A stretch of 64,000 nt of DNA, taken from positions 147,470,555 through 147,534,554 of the forward strand of contig JASEVX010000003.1 in the NCBI GenBank assembly GCA_031761405.1, written 5' to 3'. The notes beneath the pieces are model-generated. The model made no database searches. It saw only the letters and a program-made list of their open reading frames with translations, and was not told the DNA's origin. Source of the stretch: Serripes groenlandicus (Eukaryota > Mollusca > Bivalvia > Cardiida > Cardiidae). Positions 44,891 through 56,253 of the stretch are shown one piece after another (within the stretch, counting starts at the first letter, position 1; every line of letters begins with the position of its first letter). The translations under genes and the position numbers were made by a program.

Positions 44891-45120
44891 TTAACCCTTT
44901 CCCTCATATAGACGCTTTCTAACGCCTCTGCAGCAGACAGCTTTTTGAAAACATAGTGACAAAAGAAGAAATTGCACAATACGTGCAATTTCTCCTTTTG
45001 CCACAATGTTTTCCACTTTTTGTCATAGGTTATCCATTCAACTATGGAGATTTTCTATGTTTTTACAAAATAAGTTCAAAGTCGTCTGCTGCAGAATTGT
45101 CGAATGAGGGAAAGGGTTAA
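44891..45120 (+). mobile_element. TTAA-MITE, full length
   Basis: 230 bp with TTAA at both ends. Inner stem-loop TTGCACAATACGTGCAA. Confidence 0.92.
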
Positions 45121-45502
45121 AAGGGATTTATTACTCCACAAATCCCACTCAGTTATGTCACAAATATAAACAAATGAACTTGTAGAGATAACTTGTTGTC
45201 TGGCTTTATCTATTAGCTCATGAATCAATACTAGAATTTTTGACATAAGATTCAAGACCCCCCACAAAATTATAACCTTGCCCTTGGGGATAATCTCATA
45301 CCCTACCTCAATATTGGCAACATTTGAAAGCATGTTCTGAAGCAGGAATTTACAGATATTGCAATTTATTAGTTGGATGGTTTTAGGGCAGATATTGACT
45401 GAAACAAAAGCTAATGTTTCATCGACAGCTGATACCTGACAGGGACAGTTGACTTCATTGAAGATAGTAATTATGTATATACAAAACTAGGACACAACCT
45501 AA
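45121..45502. other. Sequence with no recognised feature
   Basis: No repeat or exon signal. Confidence 0.45.
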
Positions 45503-45899
45503 GACAAGATGTGTTTGTGAAACACTGATGCCCCCGAATGGCAACATCTAGGTCAAAGGTCAAGGTCGCAAGGTCAAAAATTTGGTACTGACAGAAAGGT
45601 CATGTCACAAGGAATACACATGTGAAATATGGTAGCCGTACCTGTTATGGTTCAAAAGTAGTGGTCAAGGTTAAAGTTTTTTTCGACAGATGGGGGCATC
45701 TAGGTCAAAGGTCAAGGTCGCAAGGTCAAAAAGTTTGGTACTGACAGAAAGGTCATGTCACAAGGAATACACATGTGAATATGGTAGCCATACCTGTTAT
45801 GGTTCAAAAGTAGTGGTCAAGGTTAATTTTTTTTTCGACAAACAGACAGACAGGCCAAAAACTAGATGCCCACCGAATCGGTGATTCCGGGGGCATGAA
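45503..45899 (+). mobile_element. Pearl-like element, ATGCCCCC family, with AGGTCA repeats
   Basis: 5' GACAAGATGTGTTTGTGAAAC (hairpin GTGTTTGTGAAACAC), then TGATGCCCCCGAAT. There are two cores of about 150 bp, GACAGACAGACAGG, and a 3' end with hairpin CACCGAATCGGTG followed by ATTCCGGGGGCAT, inverse of the 5' block. Each core opens with AGGTCAAAGGTCA plus a further AAGGTCA. Confidence 0.85.
45550..45562 (+). promoter_or_regulatory. DR1-type AGGTCA direct repeat (core 1)
   Basis: AGGTCA-A-AGGTCA is a perfect DR1, the class bound by RXR/HNF4-type nuclear receptors in animals. A third AGGTCA lies at 45571-45576. An identical site is in core 2 at 45702-45714. Sequence match only; binding is not shown. 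Confidence 0.4.
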
Positions 45900-46046
45900 A
45901 AAGGTCCATAATTTGCATTATATATACATGTCTAACTTGACTAGTTACATAGGTGCGATGGTTGGGAAGCGCTGTAGACAGTTTCAATGCAATACATCTA
46001 AAAGTAACTGAGCTATGATGTAATATATGTACTTGAATGCAAAACC

Positions 46047-46276
46047 TTAACCTTTTCCCTCATATAGACGTTTTCTAACGCCGCTGCAGCCGACGGCTTT
46101 TTGAAAACATAGTGACCAAAGAAGAAATTGCTCAAAACAAGCAATTTCTTCTTTTGCCAAAATGTTTTCCACTTTTAGTCATAGGTTATCCATTAAATTA
46201 AAGAGAGTTTCTGTTTTTTGACAAAATATGTTCAAAGCCGTCTGCTGCAGAATTGTTGTACGAGGGAAATGGTTAA
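46047..46276 (+). mobile_element. TTAA-MITE, full length
   Basis: TTAACCTTTTCCCTCATATAG to GAGGGAAATGGTTAA. Confidence 0.88.
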
Positions 46277-46362
46277 CCTGGTAGGCGGAGGCCGAGGCCA
46301 GACTGAGTACCATATATAGCTCTAATATTCTCTGAAAAGTCCAGCTAAAAAGGTTTAGTATC

Positions 46363-48893
46363 AAACTAGAACTATCACTGAATGTGATTATTACCCCCGA
46401 ACGCCGCCCTGATAGGAAAGGTTGTGAAATATTTAGAAACCCCACCTTAAAAGGACAATGTTATGGATCGGGTTATTCTTGTTTTGTTCATTTTTGGATA
46501 ACAAAGGGCAATAACTCTGTAATTATGTAAATTAGAGTTATGGTTCTTGTACACTGCACTTCCTCTGATTATGCTCTACCGTTGTATGTAGTTTTATTAG
46601 ATTCCATCTGTTAGTTATTAAATAATTCTCCGGACAAGAAAAAGTAACAAAGGGCAATAACTCTGTAATTATGTAAATAAGAGTTATGGTTCTTGTACAC
46701 TGCACTTCCTCTCATTATGCTCTACCATTGTATGCAGTTTTATTAGATTCCACCGGTTAGTTATTAAGTAATTCTCTGGACAAGAAAAAGTAACAAAGGG
46801 CAATAACTCTGTATTTAGGTAAAATAGAGTTATGGTTCTTGTACACCGCACTTCCTCTCAATGTGTTGTATCATCCTATGAAGTTTTATTAAATTCCAAC
46901 AATTAGTTTTAAAGTTATGCTCCGGACAAGACTACGAACAAGAAAAAGTAACAAAGGGCAATAACTCTGTAATTATGTAAAGTAGAGTTATGGTTCTTGT
47001 ACACTGCACTCCTCTGATTATGCTCTACCATTGTATGTAGGTTTATTAGATTCCATCTGTTAGTTATTAGGTAATTTTCCGGACAAGAAAAAGTAACAAA
47101 GGGCAATAACTCTGTATTTAGGTAAAATAGAGTTATTGTTCCTGTACACCGCACTTCCTCTCAATGTGTTGTATCATCCTATGAAGTTTTATTAAATTCC
47201 AACAATTAGTTTTTAAGTTATGCTCCGGACAAGACTCTACGAACAAGAAAAAGTAACAAAGGGCAATAACTCTGTAATTATGTAAATTAGAGTTATGGTT
47301 CGTGTACACTGCACTTCCTCTCATTATGCTCTACCATTGTATGCAGTCTTATTAGATTCTATCTGTTAGTAATTAAGTAATTCTCCGGACAAGAAAAAGT
47401 AACAAAGGGCAATAACTCTGTATTTAGGTAAAATAGAGTTATGGTTCCTGTACACCGCACTTCCTCTCAATGTGTTGTATCATCCTATGAAGTTTTATTA
47501 AATTCCAACAATTAGTTTTAAAGTTATGCTCCGGACAAGACTCTACGAACAAGAAAAAGTAACAAAGGGCAATAACTCTGTAATTATGTAAATTAGAGTT
47601 ATGGTTCGTGTACACTGCACTTCCTCTGATTATGCTCTACCATTGTATGCAGTCTTATTAGATTCCATCTGTTAGTTATTAAGTAATTCTCCGGACAAGA
47701 AAAAGTAACAAAGGGCAATAACTCTGTATTTAGATAAAATAGAGTTATGGTTCTTGTACACCGCACTTCCTCTCAATGTGTTGTATCATCCTATGAAGTT
47801 TTATTAAATTCCAACAATTAGTTTTAAAGTTATGCTCCGGACAAGACTCAACGAACAAGAAAAAGTAACAAAGGGCAATAACTCTGTAATTATGTAAAGT
47901 AGAGTTATGGTTCTTGTACACTGCACTTCCTCTGATTATGCTCTACCATTGTATGTAGTTTTATTAGATTCCATCTGTTAGTTATTCAGTAATTTTCCGG
48001 ACAAGAAAAAGTAACAAAGGGCAATAACTCTGTATTTAGGTAAAATAGAGTTATGGTTTCTGTTCACCGCACTTCCTCTCAATGTGTTGTATCCTCCTAT
48101 GATGTTTTATTAAATTCCAACAATTAGTTATAAAGTTATGCTCCGGACAAGACTCTACGAACAAGAAAAAGTAACAAAGGGCAATAACTCTGTAATTATG
48201 TAAATTAAGAGTTATGGTTCTTGTACACTGCACTTCCTCACATTATGCTCTACCATTGTATGTAGTTTTATTAGATTCCATCTGTTAGTTATTAAGTAAT
48301 TCTCCGGACAAGAAAAAGTAACAAAGGGCAATAACTCTGTATTTAGATAAAATAGAGTTATGGTTCCTGTACACCACACATCGTCTCAATGTGTTGTATC
48401 ATCCTATGAAGTTTTATTAAATTTCAACAATTTGTTTTAAAGTTATGCTCCGGACAAGACTCTACGAATAAGAAAAAGTAACAAAGGGCAATAACTCTGT
48501 AATTATGTAAATTAGAGTTATGGTTCTTGTATACTGCACTTCCGCTGATTATGCTCTACCATTGTATGTAGTTTTATTAGATTCCATCTGTTAGTTATTA
48601 AGTAATTCTCCGGACAAGAAAAAGTAACAAAGGGCAATAACTCTGTATTTAGGTAAAATAGAGTTATGGTTCCTGTACACCGCACTTCCTCTCAATGTGT
48701 TGTATCATCCTATGAAGTTTTATTAAATTCCAACAATTAGTTTTAAAGTTATGCTCCGGACAAGGAAAATCGCAACGGACCAACCGACCGACCGACCGAC
48801 CGACCGACCGACCAACCGACCGACCGACCGACCGACCAACCACAGGGTGACTCCAATATACCCCCTCTAAACTTCGTTTATCGGGGGTATAAT
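46363..48893 (+). mobile_element. Pearl-like element, ATACCCCC family, 15 cores in a dimeric pattern
   Basis: 5' AACTAGAACTATCACTGAATG (hairpin ATCAC...GTGAT), then ATTATTACCCCCG. Fifteen cores each open AACAAAGGGCAATAACTCTG. Two variants alternate, one with TAATTATGTAA (about 145 bp) and one with TATTTAGGTAA (about 157 bp), in the order A A B then (A B) six times. A CCGA microsatellite (48781-48842) and a 3' hairpin (ATACCCCC...GGGGGTAT) close it. Confidence 0.88.
48781..48842. repeat. (CCGA)n microsatellite
   Basis: About fifteen units with two CCAA interruptions, at the expected place between cores and 3' hairpin of the surrounding element. Confidence 0.95.
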
Positions 48894-48900
48894 GAGCCAT

Positions 48901-49090
48901 TTAACCTTTTCCCACACACACATCTGCAGCTGTCAATTAAGAAAACATATGAGCAAAACTATGATGTAACTGCAGTAAGCAACTTTTGAAAATATTGAAG
49001 AAAAGGAAAAACTGCTCATGATGTTTTCAATAATGCTTTTATGTTCAATGTAGTCTGCAGCCAAATTGCTGCAAATGGGTCTTGGTGAGG
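48901..49090 (-). mobile_element. TTAA-MITE, old copy
   Basis: TTAACCTTTTCCCACACAC then CATCTGCAGCTGTC. The right half is decayed. Confidence 0.55.
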
Positions 49091-49168
49091 TTTATGGTCT
49101 TTTATAAATTGTCCATTTACACTTTTAGCCAAGGTGAACCGATTGACAATATCTAACATTTCATAAGT

Positions 49169-49390
49169 TTAACCCTTTCCCTCATATAGACACTTTCTGA
49201 TGCCTCTGCGGCAGACGGCTATTTGAAAACATAGTGACAAATGAAGAAATTGCAATTTCTCCTTTTGCCACAATCATGTTTTCCACTTTTTGTCATAGGT
49301 TATCCATTCAATTATAGATATCTTCCATTTTTGGAGAAAATATGTTCAAAGTCGTCTGCTGCAGAATTGTCGTATAAGGGAAAGGGTTAA
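49169..49390 (+). mobile_element. TTAA-MITE with collapsed hairpin
   Basis: Both ends are perfect, but the loop and one arm are gone (GAAGAAATTGCAATTTCTCC). Confidence 0.87.
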
Positions 49391-49473
49391 TATAACTTGC
49401 TGCTGCATTAGTCTGGACAGTTGTCATAACTCAGTTTTACTTACTATCATTATTCTTTCTATATCTGTCATTC

Positions 49474-49705
49474 TTAACCCTTTCCCTCATACGACAATTC
49501 TGCAGCAGACGACTTTGAACATATTTTGTCAAAACATAGATTTTCCATAATTGAATGAATATCCTAGCTATGACAAAAAGTGGAAAACATTGTGGCAAAA
49601 GGAGAAATTGCACGTTTTGTGCAATTTCTTCTTTTGTCACTATGTTTTCAAAAAGCCGTCTTCTGCAGAAACATCAGAAAGCGTCTATATGAGGGGAAGG
49701 GTTAA
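49474..49705 (-). mobile_element. TTAA-MITE, full length
   Basis: TTAACCCTTTCCCTCATACG to GAGGGGAAGGGTTAA. Stem-loop TTGCACGTTTTGTGCAA. Confidence 0.9.
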
Positions 49706-50152
49706 AAGAAATGATAACAAACACCTTTCATATGATATTTCCTGTCTTCTTCTCCAGTTACCTTTGGCGTAAAAGTTAAATTATGCAAGTTTCTATTAAT
49801 AAAAAATGTTAGCACAACTGTACTGATCTAACAAAGAATTATATATATTATAGTATAAGATGATATATAATCACCTGCTTTACGACAAAATTTACTCTTA
49901 GAAATTTCAGAAATAATTCACTTGGTAGAACTTTAGAACAATAAAGAGCTGCTAAGAAGGAAAGGTTAGAAATATATATATCTTATGCTCTTGTCATATT
50001 CACATACCAAATTTCCAAGCTGTGATTGATGAATGTGACATTCTACTCACATAACTCATTCTAAAAACTCTCATCTTCCCTGGTGGGTGTCATCATGACC
50101 AATACTGACTGAATACCACAGTGCTTTTTTAACGCTTGCAATGCTATATTTT
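49706..50152. other. Sequence with no recognised feature
   Basis: AT-rich; nothing recognised. Confidence 0.5.
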
Positions 50153-50335
50153 GACAAGAGAACCATGATGGGCCTGGATCGCTTTTGAACCAATTCGCAT
50201 GGCTTGGACTATAATCTCTTAGAGGGTCGCCCAAGGAACATTTCTACAAATGTCTTTGAAAATATGCCCGGAAATTTCGGAGAAGAAGATTTTTTAAAGT
50301 TTTCACTATAGTCATATAAGGCAGAATCATAACAG
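50153..50335 (+). mobile_element. Pearl-like element, GGCC family, single truncated core
   Basis: GACAAGAGAACCATGATGGGC, GGATCGCTT, then a core to CATATAAGGCAGAATC. No 3' end. Confidence 0.65.
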
Positions 50336-50434
50336 TAACGTTTTGTGCAATTTCTTCTTTTGTCACTATGTTTTCAAAAAGCCGTCTGCTGCTGCAGAGG
50401 CGTCAGAAAGCGTCTATATGAGGGAAAGGGTTAA
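50336..50434 (-). mobile_element. TTAA-MITE, right half
   Basis: Starts in the loop (ACGTTTTGTGCAATTTC) and ends GAGGGAAAGGGTTAA. Confidence 0.75.
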
Positions 50435-51168
50435 AGGCTGGCCATAGCAAGACTATATAAGGTGGTATATATTATATATGGTGGTAAACATTTCTTTATA
50501 GTTTAAATCAAATCTATCCAGCATATGCCTAAGATATGGCTCGGGCATGCAGGACAGACTGACAACACCAAACCAATACAATATCCAGTCTGAACCATTG
50601 GCAAGGGATAAAAAAGACAAGTGCGGACAGAACTTAGCGGAATATTGCTTGAGAAATTTATTAATTCTGCTTTATACAGGCACATCAGTGATACATTATA
50701 AATTCAATAAGGCTTGACTGGTTAAATCATCTTGCCCTCAGGATGGCAAAGTTTGAATATATTTTTGAGTTAACGGATGTTATTCATTCAACCCTTTCTC
50801 AACCTGTGTTCATGAACGTTATTTTCCTGGTCTCATATTAATTTTACATAATTATACAGTCCAAAAACATTGCCAAAAAGATAAAAATTGCTTTTTTACT
50901 CACAATGCTTAGATTCGACAAAAAGAATAAATCAATGTCGTATTTTTATGCTAAACTCGGCAATGAATGTGAGTGCTTGACTTAGATGTCATGGAAAAAT
51001 TGTATGTACTGAAAAAAAGTTCTCAATAGAAGTAGAGAGAACAGGGACGCAAGGTAATCAAACTGAAATTTACAAAATCAATCACCACATCAATATGCAG
51101 GCACATGATTGACCCAAAAAATCAAACAGAAAACAAAAATGTTTGACACTTTAATCACTTAAAACCCT
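50435..51168. other. Sequence with no recognised feature
   Basis: A faint MITE-like piece lies around 50789-50910. No exon was seen. Confidence 0.45.
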
Positions 51169-51373
51169 TTCGCACCAGCAGACAAGTTTAGATTCATCTG
51201 TAGCAGACGAATTTTGAAAACATTGTGCTCTTAAGGAACAATTTCTCCTATTGCCAAAATGTTTTTAACACTGTTCAAATTAACAAACGAAAATTTATAG
51301 AGACTTTCCATATATTTTCTGAGATCTATGTCAATCTGCTGCATAAATGTTGTTGTATTTGAGAAAGGGTTAA
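51169..51373 (+). mobile_element. TTAA-MITE, diverged
   Basis: AAAACCCTTTCGCACCAGC to GAGAAAGGGTTAA. Confidence 0.65.
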
Positions 51374-51546
51374 ATCCTTTTACAAAAGATGTCTATATAA
51401 AACTTGAATACACGACTGTCATTTTGAACAATTTATATTATTATACCTCACGTGACTTTGTAATGTTAATTTTCTCATATACTCATCATGGGCAATTTCT
51501 CACTGTCTCATGCTAACAGTACGTTTTTGACCAGTTAACAGTATTC

Positions 51547-51652
51547 TGTTACCGGTATATGGCACGCGCGTCTAAAATGTTGGTCATGCTCGTGCATGAC
51601 ATCATTTAAAACTAAAGCGTCACCGTTTAGACGCGCATGCCATGTAACAGTA
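51547..51652. mobile_element. Small fold-back element
   Basis: CTGTTACCGGTATATGGCAC then GCGCGTCTAAA on the left pairs with TTTAGACGCGCATGCCATG then TAACAG on the right. The middle has GTCATGCTCGTGCATGAC. It resembles a short MITE with long imperfect TIRs. Confidence 0.65.
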
Positions 51653-51754
51653 TATTCATATGTAGTGTTATATTGTAGTACCCATGTTCGGTATAATAAA
51701 ATAAATATTGCATGGCTTCCAGTGTGACAGTACATATTGTCAACATTCAATGAC

Positions 51755-51886
51755 TGTTAGAAAATGTGCCTAGCTCAAAGGCACTCAACAATGACCATTG
51801 TGCCTTGACTGCAGTTCGAACCCGGGACTCTGGGTTTCAAATCCCCGACACTAACCACTCAACCACGTTAATGGCGGATTCCCGCT
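51755..51886 (-). mobile_element. tRNA-derived SINE, 3' truncated
   Basis: The minus strand has A-box TGGTTGAGTGGTTAG and B-box GGGTTCGAAC, then the body block ending in GGCACATTTTC. Confidence 0.7.
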
Positions 51887-52305
51887 TACGGCATGCTTAA
51901 AGTGCATTCTTGTCCAGAAGTTTCTTGTGAAGGTTTGGATCAGGCTATAGCTCCATCTTATCATAATCTACACTAGCTTATGTAAGTAACATGTGAACTG
52001 TGTTACTATTAGGTCCGAATCGTCACTGTTCACAAAAAACAATGTGTACCTTTTCTCATGGATGGGCTTATGTGCCATTCAACAAAGTAAACACATTAAA
52101 GTAGAAAAGGGAAGACTCCAACTAAAAAGCAAATATTTTGAATATACAGTGCTTGTTTTTTCCTGTCACATATCTCTGCCTTTGAAACATGCTTCCGTAA
52201 CTAAATATACAAAGGCAACACAGGATTTCTTTCATGGTTTGTGTTGAATTGATTGTTATACCTGGTAGTTTACTAGTATGACACACTAAATGTTCAGTTA
52301 AAAAT

Positions 52306-52429
52306 TTAACCGTTTCCCAAATATAGACACATTTTGAGAATAAATGTTTGCAGGAGACGCCTTGTGTTTTCACCTTGATGTTTTCAAAGCCGTCTGCTGC
52401 TGATTTGTTGTGTGTGGGAAAAGGTAAAA
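52306..52429 (+). mobile_element. TTAA-MITE with internal deletion
   Basis: TTAACCGTTTCCCAAATATAG to GTGGGAAAAGGTAAA. The central hairpin is missing. Confidence 0.7.
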
Positions 52430-52461
52430 CCAGCTAGAGTATTTTCAAATTTTTCAGCTTA

Positions 52462-52695
52462 TAAACCCTTTCCCACAAACAGACGATTTCTGACGCCTCT
52501 ACAGCAGACTACTTTCGAAAACATTGTGGCAAAAGGTGAAATAATAATGCTCATAATGAGCTATTTCTCCTTTTGCCACAATGTTTTCAACTCTATTCAA
52601 TAATTATACTTCATTTACATTTTTTTTTTCATATTTTAGTGTAAACGCTTTCAAAGTAATCTGCTGCAGATTTGTTGTATGGGTGAAAGGGTTAT
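52462..52695 (+). mobile_element. TTAA-MITE, near full length
   Basis: TAAACCCTTTCCCACAAAC to GGGTGAAAGGGTTAT. Long loop (GAAATAATAATGCTCATAATG). Confidence 0.8.
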
Positions 52696-52816
52696 ATATA
52701 TATATTCAAAATATACAAAATATTTAAGTGAAGAAATCATAAGGAAATTTAATTTGAAATATTGTTCATAATGGTTTTTTCCCCACAATGATGTGTTGCC
52801 AGTGCTATTGAGGGAT

Positions 52817-53046
52817 TTAACCCTTTCCCTCATACGACAATTCTGCAGCAGACGACTTTGACCCTATTTTGTCAAAACATAGACAATCTCCATAATTGAA
52901 TGGATAACCTATGACTAAAAATGGAAAACATTGTGTCAAAAGGAGAAATTGCACGTTCTGTGCAATTTCTTCTTTTGTCACTATGTTTTCAAAAATCCGT
53001 CTGCTGCAGAGGCGTCAGAAAGCGTCTATATGAGGGAAATGGTTAA
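52817..53046 (-). mobile_element. TTAA-MITE, full length
   Basis: TTAA at both ends, 230 bp. Loop TTGCACGTTCTGTGCAA. Confidence 0.9.
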
Positions 53047-53283
53047 CAGAAGTTGCCTGCATCATCCTACACTGAGGTCAATGGGAATGGGACTAACGGG
53101 TGATCCAATAAAAAGTCTGATTTTTTTTTTAACTTAAATTTTATTTATTGCTTGAAAAAGATTTATTGTGGTTTAAAAAAAAAAGATTTCAATAATTTTT
53201 TGGCCAAATCATGAAGTAGTTCACCTCTGTGGCAATTAAAACATTTCTGTCCCAAGAATAATGACTACATTATACACTGTGTA

Positions 53284-53480
53284 CAACCCTTTCTAACATA
53301 TAGACAATCTGCAGAAGACTAATTTGAAAACATCTGAAAAAAGTATTGCAAATCTCTATAAACGAAAGTGCAACTATTGAATAGAGATGACCAAATTGTG
53401 GCATACAGAGATTTTGCTTATTTAAAGAGCAAAAAATGTTAAGATACATCAAAGTACATCTGCAAGTGGGAAAGGGATAA
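53284..53480 (-). mobile_element. TTAA-MITE, diverged
   Basis: CAACCCTTTCTAACATATAG to AAGTGGGAAAGGGATAA. The hairpin is decayed. Confidence 0.65.
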
Positions 53481-53615
53481 CAATTAGATTATTTACAAAC
53501 TAAGCAACTGTCACCAATTTCATTCTGGTTATTTTCCTTGCATTCCTACATTGTTTAAGTGTGCTCATTAGTCTGTTTATCATAATAATTTTAATTTATA
53601 TCAGGTGTGTTAGCC

Positions 53616-53860
53616 TTAACCTTTTCCTAGGTGATATACAACAAATCTGCAGCAGGTGACTTAATTGAAAACATGTTGCAAACATTATTGAAAATCCCTA
53701 TAAATAAAAGTATAATTATTTAAAATTGAGCTGAAAACATTTGGGTCAAAATGAGAAATTGCTCAATAATTATGAGCAATTTCTTGTGTTGTCACACTGT
53801 TTTCAAGGCACCTGCTACAGATGTATCAAAATGCATCTAAAGTATGTGGGAAAGGAATAA
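53616..53860 (-). mobile_element. TTAA-MITE, diverged
   Basis: TTAACCTTTTCCTAGGTGATA to GTGGGAAAGGAATAA. Loop TTGCTCAATAATTATGAGCAA. Confidence 0.7.
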
Positions 53861-54018
53861 ACTTGAAAGAGGTGTGTTTAAAATTCACAGTTTTATCATC
53901 ATAATTGACAATATCTCTGTTACCATGGTGATAATGTAACCTGATGGTGGGATGATTATCTGGGCTTTGCCCAGGGATTTTACACCCCTTGTGGGTTAAT
54001 CCTTGTCCTAGAGGACCT

Positions 54019-54205
54019 TTAAATCCTTTCCCAGATGTATGGGTTGTCAACAATGCTGCAGCAGATGACTTTAAAAACATGGAGGTGAACATTATGAAAA
54101 GATATGTATAATTATTCAATAGAAATGACTCATTATGAGCAAAAAGTTTTTCAAAGGTCCCTGCTGCTGTTATGTTAAAATGTATTTGTATGTGAAAAAT
54201 GGTTT
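54019..54205. mobile_element. TTAA-MITE, degenerate
   Basis: TTTAAATCCTTTCCCAGATG and GCTGCAGCAGATGAC; the right part is worn. Confidence 0.55.
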
Positions 54206-54258
54206 ACTTATTTGTTACAGATCATTTCTTTAAAAGAAATCAACTGGAAATTGATCTC

Positions 54259-54263
<5 letters not shown>

Positions 54264-54293
<30 letters not shown>
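54264..54293. repeat. (AT)n microsatellite
   Basis: About 14 uninterrupted AT units. Confidence 0.97.
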
Positions 54294-54295
<2 letters not shown>

Positions 54296-54357
54296 GTGCT
54301 TGCATTAATCGAAATTTTCTTATAATAAATGATTAATCAGTGAAGTTGGATCTTAAT

Positions 54358-54575
54358 TTAACCCTAAGTAAATTCCCACCTATTTTCACATTTAGACACA
54401 TCTAAAGCAGACGACTTTTGAAACCATAATCATATGGCAACATGAGAAATTGCTCATTATGAGCAATATCTCTTTTTATCACAACATTTTCTACTCATTC
54501 AATAGTGATTTAAAGAGAATTTCTATGTTATTACCTCAATGTTTTTAAAGTTGTCTGCTGCAGATTTGATATATA
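54358..54575 (+). mobile_element. TTAA-MITE, right TIR lost
   Basis: TTAACCCTAAGTAAATTCCC to GTTGTCTGCTGCAGATTTG. Stem-loop TTGCTCATTATGAGCAA. Confidence 0.7.
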
Positions 54576-54649
54576 ATGATGGATGGATATATGATATATG
54601 AATGTTAATTAGAATGAGGTTATGGGTAACAATAGATAGTCACAGTCTG

Positions 54650-54863
54650 GATGGTCTGGATTCTCATATCTAGGTAACTTGATACCCTGGCCCCAATGAC
54701 AACACTGTTTCAAGTCATTTAAATGACTACCCTTATCTCTTCTTGAAAATGCACCATTTTCTTTTTATTAAAGGGTAATGCTTTAACAAGTTTATTTGTA
54801 ATATTCTTATTTGTAATCTTGTAATATTCTTATTTGTAATCTTACTATAAGCTTTCTTTCTCC
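54650..54863 (+). repeat. Dispersed repeat, second copy of 5209-5403
   Basis: The same beginning and end as the copy at 5.2 kb. It differs by a local duplication of TTGTAATATTCTTATTTG (54798-54842). Confidence 0.75.
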
Positions 54864-54865
54864 AA

Positions 54866-55298
54866 AACAAGAGGGCCATGATGGCCCTGGATCGCTCACC
54901 TGATATTATTTTTTTCACTTTAGCCATATAAACGGCCATAGTTTTCCACCAATCAACATGGCTTGAAAGGATCTGATAGCGGGTTACCATAGGAACATTT
55001 CTAAAAAATAATTTAAAAATCGGACTGACACTTTTGGAGGAGAAGATTTTTTAAGGCATATACTTAAGGCAAAATAGCCATGTTTTTTTACCATTCAACA
55101 TCGCTTCAAGAAAGCTGATTATAAGTGGGTCACTTAAGGAACAAACTGGTTTGGGAGCTTTGAAGTTTCATCCCATTATTGACCCACTGGTTACTGAGGA
55201 GAAGATGTTGACGGACATGGGACGACGCACGACAGACAAAAAGCAATCACTAAAACTCACCTTGAGCACTTAGTGCTCATGCTGCAGGTGAGCTTAAA
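54866..55298 (+). mobile_element. Pearl-like element, GGCC family, shortened
   Basis: 5' AACAAGAGGGCCATGATGG, GATCGCTCACCTGA. There are two truncated cores, CGACGCACGACAG, and 3' CTCACCTTGAGCACTTAGTGC with GCAGGTGAGCTTAA. Confidence 0.83.
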
Positions 55299-55608
55299 AG
55301 TCTGGACATCTTATACATATATAGGAACAAATTTAACAATAGGAAATTATATAATTATCCCAACAGGAACTTACTTATTATGAGCAAGTTCTTCTTCAGG
55401 CCTTTCTCTAGACATTTTGGGAACAAGAATTTGGCCCTTAATTTGGGAAAAGTAATCCGTCGCTATTATTATTTATATGGAAATATGAACAAATTGGGAA
55501 TTTTGCATAATTTTAAAGACTTTTTATTGCCATTTGGAATGAGTCAGAATAGGATGCCTAGAAAAGGGCCACAATGTATCTCCTTTCAACTCTTGCACTT
55601 AAATCACA
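55299..55608. other. Flank of the DIRS insertion, no recognised feature
   Basis: An open frame of 87 codons (55380-55643) runs into the DIRS terminus and has no recognisable domain. It is probably fortuitous. Confidence 0.5.
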
Positions 55609-55628
55609 ATTTTTATATCAAAAATACA

Positions 55629-55778
55629 TTACCAGTCATTTAATACCTGATATATCATCTCTATACACCTTAATTATCCAAAAAAAACGCCCACGCTAGC
55701 ATATCCCTCACGTATCCGTGACATACACGGCCGCCCGGAAGTACAGGCGCGCACGTGAGCGGGTAGTCACTTTTCATT
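55629..55778 (+). repeat. DIRS left inverted terminal repeat
   Basis: It begins TTACCAGTCATTTAATACC and ends GGGTAGTCACTTTTCATT. It matches the reverse complement of 62038-62187 with one clear mismatch (ACACCTTAAT versus ACACATTAAT). The central part is GC-rich (GGCCGCCCGGAAGTACAGG). Confidence 0.95.
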
Positions 55779-56253
55779 TTTGGATTCACCGGAGTAGTCG
55801 ATAAGAAAAATTTATATTATTATTTCTTCTTCCAATTAACTCTTTTGTTTTATAAGGCCCTGCCTTATAATCATTTAATTGTCCAAAGATATTTTGTCTG
55901 CATTAACGTCACAGCCGTAAATTATTTACTTTATTGCTGTATTTATTGTTTTGTAGCGGACGATACTCTGAGAAGCACGTGGATTACCCCACCCGCTAAT
56001 TTCAGTTACCGTCTTCGGGTGCGGAAGTCTTGCTGTTTTCAATACTTTTTCCCTACCCTGTTAGCGATAGTACATTAACTATTGCTGTATGAATTATTGA
56101 CTGTTCTATTCAATATTTGTAAAAAAAATCTGAAACAAAATTTATTTCAATATACGTGTCCAAGCTACCGGTGTCCCCGTGGTGTGGATATATAAAAACG
56201 GATTATAAACAGATTATATACGGATTATTACTGTTTGGTGAGTATTTTGAATT

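Noticed and set aside
55380..55643. 87-codon open frame beside the DIRS element
   Set aside because: It runs into the retrotransposon terminus and has no recognisable domain.
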